Below, one piece after another: positions 17,784 to 26,774 of a DNA stretch of 53,165 nucleotides; position 1 is the stretch's first letter; each line of letters begins with the position of its first letter. The notes under the pieces are model-generated. The model worked only from the letters and a program-made list of their open reading frames with translations, did no database searches and had not been told where the DNA came from. A program made the position numbers and the translations under genes. Source of the stretch: an uncultured Lachnospiraceae bacterium. GTDB taxonomy: Bacteria; Bacillota; Clostridia; Lachnospirales; Lachnospiraceae. The stretch is from the NCBI GenBank assembly GCA_910579275.1, contig CAJTTO010000028.1, positions 1-53,165 of the forward strand, read 5' to 3'.

Positions 17784-19325
17784 ATGGAGCGACAGAATAA
17801 AAAGGGGTATCGTTTGATGGCAGTATGCCTTTTGTCGGCAGTGTCTGTAACAGCATGTGCGCGTGAGGGAGCTATGAATACAAACGCTTCCAGCGGGAAA
17901 AATGACATAAGTGTCATTTCTGGTGTGCCTGCAGACGAGTCCGGACTTTTCTCGAAACGTGATCTGAGCGGGGAATTTGACGCAATGAAGTGTGACAGTA
18001 TTCTGCTTTCGGACGCTGGTTGCACGACGGATTCGGCAAATGTGACGATAGATGGAAGTAAGGTGACGATAACGGGAGAGGGAGACTACATGGTAAGCGG
18101 CGTCCTCAGTGACGGGATGATTATTGTGGATGTCGACAAGAAAGAAAAGGTACAGCTTGTGCTGAACGGCGCGGATATCAACTGTGAAACATCGGCAGCG
18201 GTCTATGTAAAAAGTGCGGACAAAGTGTTCATTACACTTCCTGACGGAACGGAAAATACGCTTACAAATGGCGGTTCCTTTGCGGCATTGGATGACAATC
18301 ATATTGACGCGGTGATTTTTTCGAAAGACGATTTGACATTAAACGGAACAGGCAGGCTTACAATCAATTCCCCTGCAGGGCATGGGATTGTGTCAAAAAA
18401 TGACCTCGTCATTGCGGATGGAACATATGATATTACTGCGTCTTCCCACGGTATGGCGGGAAAGGACAGTGTGGCGGCCGCCAGCGGAGTATTCCGCATC
18501 AAAGCAGGAAAGGATGCCATAAAATCAGACAATGACGGAGATGACACAAAGGGAAACATATATATTCTGGGGGGAAATTATATACTTACAGGCGAAAGCG
18601 ACGGAATGAACGCCTTAAATGAAATTAACGTTTCCGGAGGAAATATTGTGGTGGAGCGGTCATGTGAGGGACTGGAAGCGCGGATAATCAACATCTCTGG
18701 CGGAACAGTGGACATAACCTCATCGGATGATGGTATAAATGCCACAGACAAGCGTCCGTCTGCCAAGGAACAGTCAACAGAGACGCAGGACGCGGCGAGT
18801 AAGAAAGGCCGCGGCGGCGGAAAGAATGAGAGTGAACCGGGAGCATCCATCAATATTTCGGGAGGGGTTCTTCGTGTTGACGCCGAGGGAGATGGTCTCG
18901 ATTCAAATGGTTATATCACGATAAACGGCGGAGAGGTTTATGTGACGGGACCTTCGCACGGCGGTGACGCGGCGCTTGACTATGGGATTGATGCCGTGAT
19001 AAACGGCGGAATCGTGGTGGCGGCAGGACAAGGAACGATGGCGCAGAATTTTGGTGCGGATTCCACACAGGGCAGCATTCTGGTAAACACGCAGGAGCAA
19101 AACGAAGCCGGAAGCGATATTATCCTTTTGGGCGCAGCCGGCAGTGAAATTCTTGCGTGGACAATGAAAAAAAGGTATGATTCCGTGACCATCAGCTGTC
19201 CGGAAATCAAGGCAGGAGAATCATATACTGTTAAAATGGGCGGGAGCACAGTGGACGTGGCCATGGATGGTCTGATATACGGACAAGGATTTTCCTCTGG
19301 CGGAGGAAAACGCGGATTCAGATAA
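17784..19325 (+). CDS. Cthe_2159-like carbohydrate-binding-domain lipoprotein
   Basis: 513 residues from the second of two adjacent ATGs, which is better spaced to AAGGAG. The signal peptide ends in the lipobox SVTAC, so the protein is surface-anchored. The mature part is an extended right-handed beta-helix with repeated NISGG, IDAVI and SDGMNALNEINVSGGN-type rungs, matching the Cthe_2159 (PF14262) family, whose founding member binds acidic pectic polysaccharides with calcium. A low-complexity Lys/Gly/Ser insert (about 330-355) interrupts the helix. It lies 70 bases after the exporter genes. Carbohydrate binding here is inference. Confidence 0.8.
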   Translation: MERQNKKGYRLMAVCLLSAVSVTACAREGAMNTNASSGKNDISVISGVPADESGLFSKRDLSGEFDAMKCDSILLSDAGCTTDSANVTIDGSKVTITGEGDYMVSGVLSDGMIIVDVDKKEKVQLVLNGADINCETSAAVYVKSADKVFITLPDGTENTLTNGGSFAALDDNHIDAVIFSKDDLTLNGTGRLTINSPAGHGIVSKNDLVIADGTYDITASSHGMAGKDSVAAASGVFRIKAGKDAIKSDNDGDDTKGNIYILGGNYILTGESDGMNALNEINVSGGNIVVERSCEGLEARIINISGGTVDITSSDDGINATDKRPSAKEQSTETQDAASKKGRGGGKNESEPGASINISGGVLRVDAEGDGLDSNGYITINGGEVYVTGPSHGGDAALDYGIDAVINGGIVVAAGQGTMAQNFGADSTQGSILVNTQEQNEAGSDIILLGAAGSEILAWTMKKRYDSVTISCPEIKAGESYTVKMGGSTVDVAMDGLIYGQGFSSGGGKRGFR

Positions 19326-19331
19326 TTCCTA

Positions 19332-19360
19332 TTGACATACTAGAGATAAAGGAGTATCAT
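19332..19360 (+). promoter_or_regulatory. Promoter of the sulfur-assimilation operon
   Basis: TTGACA and TATCAT with exactly 17 bp between them, starting transcription about 70 bases before the first gene. No SAM riboswitch core or T-box element is present in this short leader. Confidence 0.85.
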
Positions 19361-19384
19361 ACACCTATACCAAAACATACCAAA

Positions 19385-19414
19385 CCGATAGGAATCCTAT
19401 AGGATTCCTGTCGG
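19385..19414 (+). promoter_or_regulatory. 30-bp palindrome, probable operator
   Basis: CCGATAGGAATCC and GGATTCCTGTCGG flank a short centre and pair over their full length with one G-T mismatch pair. It lies between the promoter and the ribosome binding site AAGGAGG. TAGGAAT-type arms resemble sites of Rrf2-family (CymR-like) cysteine regulators. It lacks a T-tract, which argues against a terminator. Binding by a CymR-type protein is inference. Confidence 0.6.
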
Positions 19415-19436
19415 GCAAATGCCAAGGAGGAGTATT

Positions 19437-20774
19437 ATGAGCAATCACATCAACAAAGAAAACACGCGCAAAAGAAGTTACGCGGAAAGACCCTTAAAAT
19501 TTGAGACATTACAGCTTCATGCCGGACAAGAGTCGCCGGATCCGGTGACGGACGCGAGGGCAGTTCCTATTTATCAGACTTCCTCGTTTGTGTTCAAAAA
19601 TTCGGATCATGCGGCGGCGCGTTTTGCCTTGCAGGATGCAGGAAACATTTATGGAAGGCTGACAAATCCCACAGAGGATGTTTTCGAGCAGCGCATGGCA
19701 AGGCTCGAGGGCGGCGTGGCGGCGCTTGCGACGGCGTCGGGTGCGGCGGCAGTCACCTACACGATTCAGAATCTCGCACAAAACGGCGGACACATCGTCG
19801 CGGCGAAAAATATTTATGGCGGCACCTACAATCTGCTTGCACACACACTTGCCGATTACGGCGTGGAGACAACGTTCGTGGATCCGCTTGATGTCAGCAA
19901 TTTTGAAAAGGCAATTCAAGAAAATACAAAGGCATTGTATATAGAGACGCTCGGCAATCCCAACTCTGAGGTTTCAGATATTGAGGCAGTGGCAAAAATT
20001 GCCCATGCCCACAATCTGCCGCTTGTCGTTGACAGCACATTTGCGACGCCATACCTCGTGCGTCCGATTGAGTACGGTGCGGACATTGTTGTGCATTCCG
20101 CCACCAAATTTATCGGCGGACATGGTACTACCATCGGAGGGATTATCGTTGATGCGGGCAAGTTTGACTGGAAAGCGGGCGGAAGGTTCCCGCAGTTTAC
20201 GGAGCCGAATCCAAGCTATCACGGCATCAGCTTTGTGGACGCGGCAGGGGCTGCGGCATTTGTCACCAGAATCCGCGCCATTTTACTGCGCGACATGGGG
20301 GCAACACTCTCGCCGTTTCACGCGTTTATCTTTTTGCAGGGACTCGAAACGCTTTCCCTGCGCGTAGAGCGCCATGTGGAAAACGCACGGAAGGTCGTCG
20401 ATTATCTTGCAAACCACCCGCTGGTGGAAAAGGTGAACCACCCCGCAGTGACAGACGACCCGGAGCAGCAGCGTCTCTATAAAAAATATTTTCCGAACGG
20501 CGGCGGTTCCATTTTTACGTTTGAAATCAAAGGCGGGGAACAGAATGCCAAAACCTTTATTGATAACCTTGAGTTATTCTCGCTGCTCGCAAACGTGGCA
20601 GACGCAAAATCGCTTGTCATTCATCCGTACTCGACAACACATGCGGAGCTGAATGCGCAGGAGAAAGCAGATCAGGGGATTAAGCCAAACACGATTCGCC
20701 TGTCCATCGGCATTGAGCATATTGATGATATTATCGAAGATTTGGAGGGCGCATTTCAGGCAGTGCAGCAATAA
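19437..20774 (+). CDS. O-acetylhomoserine sulfhydrylase (aminocarboxypropyltransferase)
   Basis: 445 residues of the Cys/Met-metabolism PLP enzyme family. YGRLTNPT and the phosphate-binding ATASGAAAV region lie in the N-terminal third. The PLP lysine sits in HSATKFIGGHGTTIGG. The large insertions and C-terminus (IRLSIGIEHIDDIIEDL) fit the 430-residue MetY/CysD group rather than the shorter MetB or MetC enzymes. It makes homocysteine from O-acetylhomoserine and sulfide. The start was taken at MSNHINKE after AAGGAGGAG. It is followed by cysK 51 bases later with no terminator between. Confidence 0.93.
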   Translation: MSNHINKENTRKRSYAERPLKFETLQLHAGQESPDPVTDARAVPIYQTSSFVFKNSDHAAARFALQDAGNIYGRLTNPTEDVFEQRMARLEGGVAALATASGAAAVTYTIQNLAQNGGHIVAAKNIYGGTYNLLAHTLADYGVETTFVDPLDVSNFEKAIQENTKALYIETLGNPNSEVSDIEAVAKIAHAHNLPLVVDSTFATPYLVRPIEYGADIVVHSATKFIGGHGTTIGGIIVDAGKFDWKAGGRFPQFTEPNPSYHGISFVDAAGAAAFVTRIRAILLRDMGATLSPFHAFIFLQGLETLSLRVERHVENARKVVDYLANHPLVEKVNHPAVTDDPEQQRLYKKYFPNGGGSIFTFEIKGGEQNAKTFIDNLELFSLLANVADAKSLVIHPYSTTHAELNAQEKADQGIKPNTIRLSIGIEHIDDIIEDLEGAFQAVQQ

Positions 20775-20825
20775 ACAAAATATAGTGATATAAGTTCTGA
20801 AATTTCAGATAGAAAGGAATACAAA

Positions 20826-21755
20826 ATGGCAGTATATAAAGGATTCACGGAATTAATTGGAAAAACGCCGCTTGTGGAGGTTACAAACATTGAACAAATA
20901 CACGATCTGAAAGCGAGAGTCCTTGTAAAGCTTGAGTACCGAAATCCTGCCGGCAGCATCAAGGACAGGGCAGCTTTTTACATGATAAAGAAAGCGGAGG
21001 AAAAAGGCATCTTAAAAGAAGGCTCTGTCCTGATAGAACCGACAAGCGGAAACACAGGCATTGGACTGGCGGCGATTGCGGCGGCAAAAGGCTACCGTGC
21101 AATCCTCACCATGCCGGACACCATGAGCGTGGAGCGCAGAAATATCCTGAAAGCCTACGGCGCCGAGATTGTTTTGACAGAAGGCGCAAAGGGCATGAAG
21201 GGGGCGATTGCAAAAGCGGAGGAGCTTGCAAAAGAGATGGAGGGCGCTTACATTCCCGCTCAGTTTGACAATCCGGCAAACGCGCAGGCGCACTATGAGA
21301 CAACCGGACCGGAAATATGGGAAGACACAGAGGGAACGGTCGATATTTTTGTTGCCAGTGTCGGAACCGGAGGCACCATCACCGGTACGGGAAAATTTTT
21401 GAAAGAGAAGAATCCCGCGATAAAAGTCGTAGCGGTAGAACCCGCAGACTCTCCGGTACTGTCAGGCGGACAGCCGGGGGCACACAAGATACAGGGCATC
21501 GGCGCCGGATTTATTCCGACTGTGCTCGATACCGGTATCTATGACGAAGTTATGACAGTCGAAAATGAGCAGGCATTTGCAGCGTCAAAGGAGCTGACAA
21601 AAAGAGAGGGGATTCTAACAGGAATTTCTTCCGGAGCGGCGCTTCATGCTGCGGTTGAGCTGGCAAAACGACCGGAGCATGCGGGAAAGACCATTGTGGC
21701 GGTTCTTCCCGATAGTGGGGACAGATATTACTCGACACCGCTTTTCACAGAATAA
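20826..21755 (+). CDS. cysK: Cysteine synthase A (O-acetylserine sulfhydrylase)
   Basis: 309 residues, full length. The PLP lysine lies in NPAGSIKDRAA; the substrate loop is PTSGNTGIGLA; the phosphate loop is VGTGGTITGTG; the GIGAGFIP motif is also present. It makes cysteine from O-acetylserine and sulfide in the cytosol. With the sulfhydrylase upstream it places two sulfide-fixing enzymes under one promoter. Ribosome binding site AGAAAGGA. Confidence 0.96.
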   Translation: MAVYKGFTELIGKTPLVEVTNIEQIHDLKARVLVKLEYRNPAGSIKDRAAFYMIKKAEEKGILKEGSVLIEPTSGNTGIGLAAIAAAKGYRAILTMPDTMSVERRNILKAYGAEIVLTEGAKGMKGAIAKAEELAKEMEGAYIPAQFDNPANAQAHYETTGPEIWEDTEGTVDIFVASVGTGGTITGTGKFLKEKNPAIKVVAVEPADSPVLSGGQPGAHKIQGIGAGFIPTVLDTGIYDEVMTVENEQAFAASKELTKREGILTGISSGAALHAAVELAKRPEHAGKTIVAVLPDSGDRYYSTPLFTE

Positions 21756-21757
21756 AG

Positions 21758-21795
21758 AACGAAAAGGCATCAAAACGGATGCCTTTTCGTTTTCT
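21758..21795 (+). terminator. Terminator after cysK
   Basis: AACGAAAAGGCATC pairs perfectly with GATGCCTTTTCGTT across a 6-base loop, followed by TTC-rich sequence. It starts 2 bases after the cysK stop. Confidence 0.9.
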
Positions 21796-21989
21796 CCTGC
21801 CCATTGATTTCCTGTTCCGTCACGCTTTGTCAGAGGAATAAGTCGTATTCAGACAGGTTCTAAACGGCAACATATTACACAAAAACGGAATGAAAAAAAT
21901 TTATTTTGTTGTAAATAATAGCAAAATGTGTTAGCATAAATATATCTATATAAAAAATAATCAGGGAGAAATGGAAAGGTAGGAAGCTT

Positions 21990-23717
21990 ATGAAAAGAAA
22001 AGGATTAAGGCTTATGCAGAGACTTGTGCTTGTGGTGGCGGTTCCCTTAATTCTGATGTTTGCAGTGGCAGTGGCAGGTATCAGCTCGTCATGCGGATCA
22101 ATTACGGAAACCATGGTCAGACACGAACTACAGGCGGCGCAGTATGCATTTGAAGTGTCTGTAAACAATATTGCGGCGGGTTCATATATGTATAACAACG
22201 GAAAGTTTTACAAGGGCAAGCGCAATATTAGTGATAATACTCAGTTCTTTGACAATTTCAGTCAGGAAGTGGATTTACAGGTGACCGTATTTTTTGGCAA
22301 TGTGCGCGTTGCGACTAGTCTCATTGATGAGGACGGAAACCGTATGGTAGGCACAGAGGCTGATCCGGAGGTCTTTGAAATTGTTGTCAATCAGGGACAG
22401 GATTACTATGCGGATAATGTAGAAATTGGTGGTGAGCTTTACTACGCGATGTACTGTCCGCTCTACCAGAACAATTTGGAAGAGATTATTGGCATGACCT
22501 TTGTGGGATTGAAGAAAGATACGGTTTACTCCATTTATACATCAAATTTCATGAAGAATTCCATTATTCTGCTTGTTATTTTTGCGGTAGGACTGATTTG
22601 CACTATGTTTTCAGTTAGCACTTTGGCAAGAGGGATTAAGCAAGTTACCGGTAAGCTTAACAGAGTTGCCGACGGCGAAATCAATATCAAGGTAGAGGAG
22701 AAACTGATGCGCAGGGCTGATGAGATTGGAGACATTGCAATCAGCGTTGACAAGCTGACGAGAAATCTGTCGAATATCGTGGTGGATATTAAGCGGTCGG
22801 CATCTGATCTCGATGAGATTTCGGACGGATTCTCCGTATCCTTTGGAAAGATGGCAAACAACATCGGAAATGTGGATACCGCCGTAGAGGAGATGGCGTC
22901 CGGTTCCACACAGCAGGCGCAGGACACTTCCGCCGTAGGGAATAAAATCCAGAACATGGGCGATGCTGTAGAGACGACGGCACAGAATGTAGAGCGTCTT
23001 GTGGAGAACACGGATAAGATGCGCGAATACAACAGAAGTGTAGACAATACGCTTGTAGAGCTAATCCGAATCAGCAATAATACAAAAGAAGCATTTGATG
23101 TGGTGTATGAACAGACCAACATGACCAACCAGTCCGCTCAGGATATCCAGACTGCCGCAGATGCCATCACGGATATTGCGGATCAGACCAACCTGCTTTC
23201 CCTGAATGCCAGCATAGAGGCGGCGCGTGCAGGAGAGCACGGAAAAGGCTTTGCGGTTGTTGCGGACGAAATCCGTAAACTTGCGGAACAGTCTGCGGAG
23301 TCGGCAAGCCGAATCACAGGTATTATTGAGCTGTTGATTACAAACTCAAACACGACGGTAGACACCATGAAAAATGTCACAGAGGCAATGGATAGACAGG
23401 GTGATGAGCTGGATAAGACCAAGACCGTATTTAGCAGCCTCAACTATGAAATCGGTGAGGTGAGCAGTGCAGTCGGCAATATCCGCGGGGAAGTTGACAA
23501 GCTAAACGACCTTAAGGAAAATGTTCTTGTGGCTGTACAGAATCTGGCTGCCATCGCGGAGCAGAATGCGGCAAGCACGCAGGAAACATCGGCATCCATG
23601 CAGGAATTAAGGCAGATTGTCGAAGAGTGCAGCAGCGAGGTGGAGCGAATTGTACATACTTCAAGCGGACTTGCAGAGAACATGTCTGTATTCCGTCTGG
23701 AGGACACAACAAATTAA
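21990..23717 (+). CDS. Methyl-accepting chemotaxis protein with single Cache sensor
   Basis: 575 residues. An N-terminal membrane helix (about 10-30) is followed by an extracellular single-Cache domain (about 35-185) with TVFFGNVRVATSLIDEDGNR and MVGTEADPEV, the signature of the sCache_3 group. Then come the second helix (about 188-210), HAMP (about 212-265) and a signalling domain with tip QTNLLSLNASIEAARAG. An upstream TTGTAA-17-TAGCAT promoter is plausible. It is closely similar in plan to the receptor at 27.6 kb, so the two may be paralogues with different ligands. No che gene is nearby. Confidence 0.95.
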   Translation: MKRKGLRLMQRLVLVVAVPLILMFAVAVAGISSSCGSITETMVRHELQAAQYAFEVSVNNIAAGSYMYNNGKFYKGKRNISDNTQFFDNFSQEVDLQVTVFFGNVRVATSLIDEDGNRMVGTEADPEVFEIVVNQGQDYYADNVEIGGELYYAMYCPLYQNNLEEIIGMTFVGLKKDTVYSIYTSNFMKNSIILLVIFAVGLICTMFSVSTLARGIKQVTGKLNRVADGEINIKVEEKLMRRADEIGDIAISVDKLTRNLSNIVVDIKRSASDLDEISDGFSVSFGKMANNIGNVDTAVEEMASGSTQQAQDTSAVGNKIQNMGDAVETTAQNVERLVENTDKMREYNRSVDNTLVELIRISNNTKEAFDVVYEQTNMTNQSAQDIQTAADAITDIADQTNLLSLNASIEAARAGEHGKGFAVVADEIRKLAEQSAESASRITGIIELLITNSNTTVDTMKNVTEAMDRQGDELDKTKTVFSSLNYEIGEVSSAVGNIRGEVDKLNDLKENVLVAVQNLAAIAEQNAASTQETSASMQELRQIVEECSSEVERIVHTSSGLAENMSVFRLEDTTN

Positions 23718-23730
23718 AAAAGACAGAAGA

Positions 23731-23769
23731 CAATAAAAAGCGCTTGCCGTTAGGCAGCGCTTTTATTGT
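23731..23769. terminator. Convergent bidirectional terminator
   Basis: CAATAAAA and AAGCGC-TT-GCC pair with GGC-A-GCGCTT and TTTTATTG, with loop GTTA. It separates the plus-strand chemoreceptor from the minus-strand transporter gene and covers the last six codons of the latter. Confidence 0.9.
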
Positions 23770-24382
23770 TTTCAGTCTGGGATGCCGCTGCATTTCCGAC
23801 GATGGGAAGCAGACCGGCTTTTTTCAGCGCAGGGCGCAGGGCGTTGTATACGCCGACAGAAACGATTGTGGATGCGACCGCATTGATTGACGTTGTCGCA
23901 ATATTTGGAAGCAGTGTCAGCTCTGCAACAGGTTTTCCCAAGATGACGAGCTTGTAGAAATAACTGAACAGCGGGTCGAATACCATGTTGAAGCCCAGAC
24001 CGCAGATTGCGGCAGCCAGCGACCATTGAAAAGCAGTTCTGGCGTCGCGGCAGACGGATAATTTTCCGATTCTGTGGGCAACAATGCCGGTTACGAAACC
24101 GATGCACAGTTTCAGGATAAATGTCTTGGGGGCAGACAGAATATAAACCGGATCAAGCAAATCACCGATTGTCATGCCGACAGCGCCGCCCAGACCGCCT
24201 AAAGGACCGCCAAGAAGCAGGGCGCCGAGCACGCACACAGCGTTTCCCAGATGAATGCTCGTGGCTTCGGATGTGCCGGGTATCATGATTTTGATTTGCA
24301 GGAACGTAAATACAACATAGGATAATGCTGCAATCAGACCTGTCAGGGCTATTTTGTAAGTTGCGGAATGTTTACTGTTCAT
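23750..24382 (-). CDS. ECF transporter substrate-binding (S) component
   Basis: 210 residues with five or six membrane helices. Typical S-component features are an N-terminal ALTGLIAALSYVVFTF helix, a conserved loop with GLGGAVGMTIGDLLDPVYI and a helix beginning PKTFILK. S components bind a vitamin or metal and use a shared energising module (EcfA, EcfA', EcfT), none of which is in the window, so this is an orphan group II component. The 80-base leader shows no vitamin riboswitch I recognise. The substrate is not identifiable; pantothenate- or pyridoxine-type S components are possible. Confidence 0.85.
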   Translation of the reverse strand: MNSKHSATYKIALTGLIAALSYVVFTFLQIKIMIPGTSEATSIHLGNAVCVLGALLLGGPLGGLGGAVGMTIGDLLDPVYILSAPKTFILKLCIGFVTGIVAHRIGKLSVCRDARTAFQWSLAAAICGLGFNMVFDPLFSYFYKLVILGKPVAELTLLPNIATTSINAVASTIVSVGVYNALRPALKKAGLLPIVGNAAASQTENNKSAA

Positions 24383-24614
24383 AATAATCCTCCTCGTGTT
24401 GTGCCATTTCTAATGTGCCGGCTGACTTTTCGAAGCAGCGGCGCATGGGCTTGAATTGTTTCCTTGTTTGATAGTATAGCGCAAAGTGACATTTTAGAAA
24501 TAGACAATTTAAATATTTTTTTAGTGTACAGTTTGAATTACTGCCGATACTGTCATTTTAAGCGGCGGATAAAAGCAAAAGGAATGGCGCAGCAGTGTGA
24601 ACGGGAACCGTTTA

Positions 24615-24757
24615 GTTACAATTCACACCCACGCCAGTTTTTATCGGCATACAAGCGATTGAGGTGTGAATTATAACAGATTTTGCACACAAAATGCTAA
24701 AGGGCAAGCATTTTGGCGCATGATTCCCACTACTTTGGTGGACGTCTGAACAGTAAC
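24615..24757 (+). repeat. MITE family A, copy 2, with perfect 8-bp duplication
   Basis: 143 bp from GTTACAATTCACACC to CTGAACAGTAAC. It is flanked on both sides by ACCGTTTA (24607-24614 and 24758-24765), a perfect 8-bp target-site duplication. Inside are the TGAATT hairpin and the AAAATGC/GCATTTT stem. No coding capacity. Confidence 0.93.
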
Positions 24758-24820
24758 ACCGTTTATATTTATTGAAATTATTGAAAATAGTATTGATTTT
24801 TGATGCCAAATAGGATTTAA

Positions 24821-24826
24821 TATAAT
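24821..24826 (+). promoter_or_regulatory. -10 box of the bactofilin gene
   Basis: TATAAT preceded 17 bp upstream by TTTTGA, about 70 bases before the start codon. The -35 match is weak. Confidence 0.5.
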
Positions 24827-24893
24827 ATATAGGAGTCATAGAAACATAAAGGGCATTACTTGACAAGATATGGCATCAGGAAGGGGTATCATA

Positions 24894-25466
24894 ATGAATA
24901 ATTTTGGAGAAACAAACAGCGCAGATGTTGCAATTATTCCGAAAGGAACAGTCATAAACGGAGATATTACGATTGAAGGCAAGCTTGAAATGTACGGTGT
25001 CGTAAACGGAGATATCCAATCGGACAGCCGGCTAAACATAATGGGAGACGTGACAGGGAATATCAAGGCAAATGAGCTTTATGCCAAGGATTCCTACATT
25101 GTCGGACAGATTGAGTGTGCGCAGGGGGCGACCGTGCGTGAGAATACAGTGATTCTCGGGGACATCAAGGCAGAGAACCTTGTGGTGGACGGTGCCGTTC
25201 AGGGAAAGATTGATATTAGCGAAGGTATCACGATAGGTGACTCTGCGATCGTGGATAGTGACATCAAGGCGAAGACGATTCAGGTAAGCAACGGGGCTGC
25301 GATTAACGGGCACTGCTCCCTCTGCTATGCGGATGTAAACCTGACAGACTTTTTCCCCGTAACAGAGGAACCGGTAAAAGAGGTTTCTGCGGAGGACACA
25401 GAGGGAAAGAAGCCGAAGGCGACAGCGAAGCCAAAGGCGGTAAAGAAAGCGGATTCGGAATCATAA
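24894..25466 (+). CDS. Bactofilin-family polymer-forming protein
   Basis: 190 residues. The core (about 12-135) is a right-handed beta-helix of regularly spaced short strands: IIPKGTVINGDITIEGKLEM, then GVVNGDIQSDSRLNIMGDVTGNI in two visible blocks (NGDIQ, GDVTGNI). This is the pattern of bactofilins (polymer-forming cytoskeletal, DUF583). The C-terminal tail is rich in Lys, Pro and Ala (KPKATAKPKAVKKA). There is no signal peptide or membrane helix, so cytosolic filaments, perhaps membrane- or wall-associated, are expected. The start was chosen at MNNFGETN after AGGAAGGGG. A strong terminator follows, making it a single-gene unit. Confidence 0.88.
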   Translation: MNNFGETNSADVAIIPKGTVINGDITIEGKLEMYGVVNGDIQSDSRLNIMGDVTGNIKANELYAKDSYIVGQIECAQGATVRENTVILGDIKAENLVVDGAVQGKIDISEGITIGDSAIVDSDIKAKTIQVSNGAAINGHCSLCYADVNLTDFFPVTEEPVKEVSAEDTEGKKPKATAKPKAVKKADSES

Positions 25467-25473
25467 TGTCTGT

Positions 25474-25503
25474 AAAAATTGAGTGCGATGCACTCAATTT
25501 TTT
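25474..25503 (+). terminator. Terminator after the bactofilin gene
   Basis: AAAAATTGAGTGC and GCACTCAATTTTTT with a 3-base loop: a 13-bp stem ending in T6. Confidence 0.95.
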
Positions 25504-25529
25504 GTGGAGAAAAATAAGGAGGGAGAGGA

Positions 25530-26744
25530 ATGTATCGTAAAATGATTTGCAGCAGCGCAGAAGGGGAACTGGAGGATATTCTCGATTTTGCAAATATGGT
25601 TTTTAGTATGAGCGACAGCAGCATTGACTTTGGAGCGGTTTATCCCAAGGCGTATTCCGAGAAACGCTGCGGACTTGTGACACACCACGTCATTGAGGAG
25701 AATGGAAAAATCAGGGCGCTGATTGACAGTTATCCTATAAAAATGCGTCTGGCAGAAGGGGAGCGCAGCGCAGCGGAATTGAAGGCGGTGTACATAGGAA
25801 CTGTGTCCGTACATCCCAAAGCGCGTGACAAGGGATATATGTCAGAGCTTCTGGCGTGCGCGCAAAAGGATGCGTGCGCACAGGGATGTGCACTGATGGT
25901 GTTGGATGGGAACAGGCACAGATACCGGCATCATGGGTTTGAGCGTGCAGGCATCCGGTACAACTTTCATACGGCATTCCGAAATATCAGGCATTGTTGT
26001 GCGGAACTTTACGGCAGGGAGTATACGGAGAAGCCTTTCTATCGTTTTGAGGAGATTGACGGGGAGGACAGTCCGTATATAGATGGCATGTTTGCGCTGT
26101 ATACCCACAGAAACATGGTGGCAAGGAATCGTGACGACTTCTGGCTGTGCCTGCAGAGCGGGCATGCGGTGACGTTTGCCGTGCTGTGCGGGGAGCAGCT
26201 TGCGGGATATGTCACTCTGTCGGAGGATGAGCAGAATGTTCTGGAATTCGAAATGGAAGACGCCGCACAAATTCCCAAAATGGTTTATGACCTGATGACA
26301 GGAACGGACAAGATGCAGCTTGGGATTCATGTCGGGATGGATGAACTAGGCAAGATAGAATACCTGGAGAAACTGTGCAACAATCAAAGTACATCCATGT
26401 CGCATCATATTAAGATACTGGATTATGAGGCGGTGCTTTCATTTTTGTTTTGTTGGAAACAAAAATATGACACGCTTGTCACAAATGAGTATGTTTTGGG
26501 TGTCAGGAACACAAAAGACGGAACGGTAAAAAATTATCTGATATCGGTGCGGGAGAATGGCACGGAAGTGAAACTGACAGAACGAAAGGCGGATACGGTA
26601 CTTGATGAGCTTGCGCTGGTCACCACGCTGACAACCAGCCTCTGCTTTGTGGAGCAGCAAAAAGGAAACGGCAGCAAAATAAAAAATGCACCTGCAGGCT
26701 GGTTTCCGTTACCGTTTTACCTGCCTGATGCGGATGCATTTTAG
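25530..26744 (+). CDS. GNAT acetyltransferase, Eis-like layout
   Basis: 404 residues. The N-terminal GNAT domain (about 1-150) has the acetyl-CoA motif VSVHPKARDKGYMSELL and the GFERAG strand. It is followed by a second domain and a C-terminal sterol-carrier-like region, the arrangement of Eis/YjcF-type enhanced-survival acetyltransferases. The start follows GGAGGGAGAGG. The acetyl acceptor is unknown; family members modify aminoglycosides, peptides or polyamines. It is separated from its neighbours by a terminator upstream and repeat D1 downstream. Confidence 0.8.
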   Translation: MYRKMICSSAEGELEDILDFANMVFSMSDSSIDFGAVYPKAYSEKRCGLVTHHVIEENGKIRALIDSYPIKMRLAEGERSAAELKAVYIGTVSVHPKARDKGYMSELLACAQKDACAQGCALMVLDGNRHRYRHHGFERAGIRYNFHTAFRNIRHCCAELYGREYTEKPFYRFEEIDGEDSPYIDGMFALYTHRNMVARNRDDFWLCLQSGHAVTFAVLCGEQLAGYVTLSEDEQNVLEFEMEDAAQIPKMVYDLMTGTDKMQLGIHVGMDELGKIEYLEKLCNNQSTSMSHHIKILDYEAVLSFLFCWKQKYDTLVTNEYVLGVRNTKDGTVKNYLISVRENGTEVKLTERKADTVLDELALVTTLTTSLCFVEQQKGNGSKIKNAPAGWFPLPFYLPDADAF

Positions 26745-26774
26745 GGTGAGATTCCCCTCTCACAACCGAGTGAG

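Larger units (their letters stand above)
24383..24893. other. Intergenic region with divergent promoters and a MITE
   Basis: A minus-strand TATACT about 95 bases before the ECF S gene is its likely -10 box. The middle is occupied by MITE A2. A plus-strand TATAAT serves the bactofilin gene. No reading frame with a ribosome binding site was found in between. Confidence 0.6.

Noticed and set aside
24860..24892. TTGACA...TATCAT as a promoter right at the bactofilin start
   Set aside because: The spacer is 21 bp and the -10 would overlap the ribosome binding site; the upstream TATAAT is preferred.
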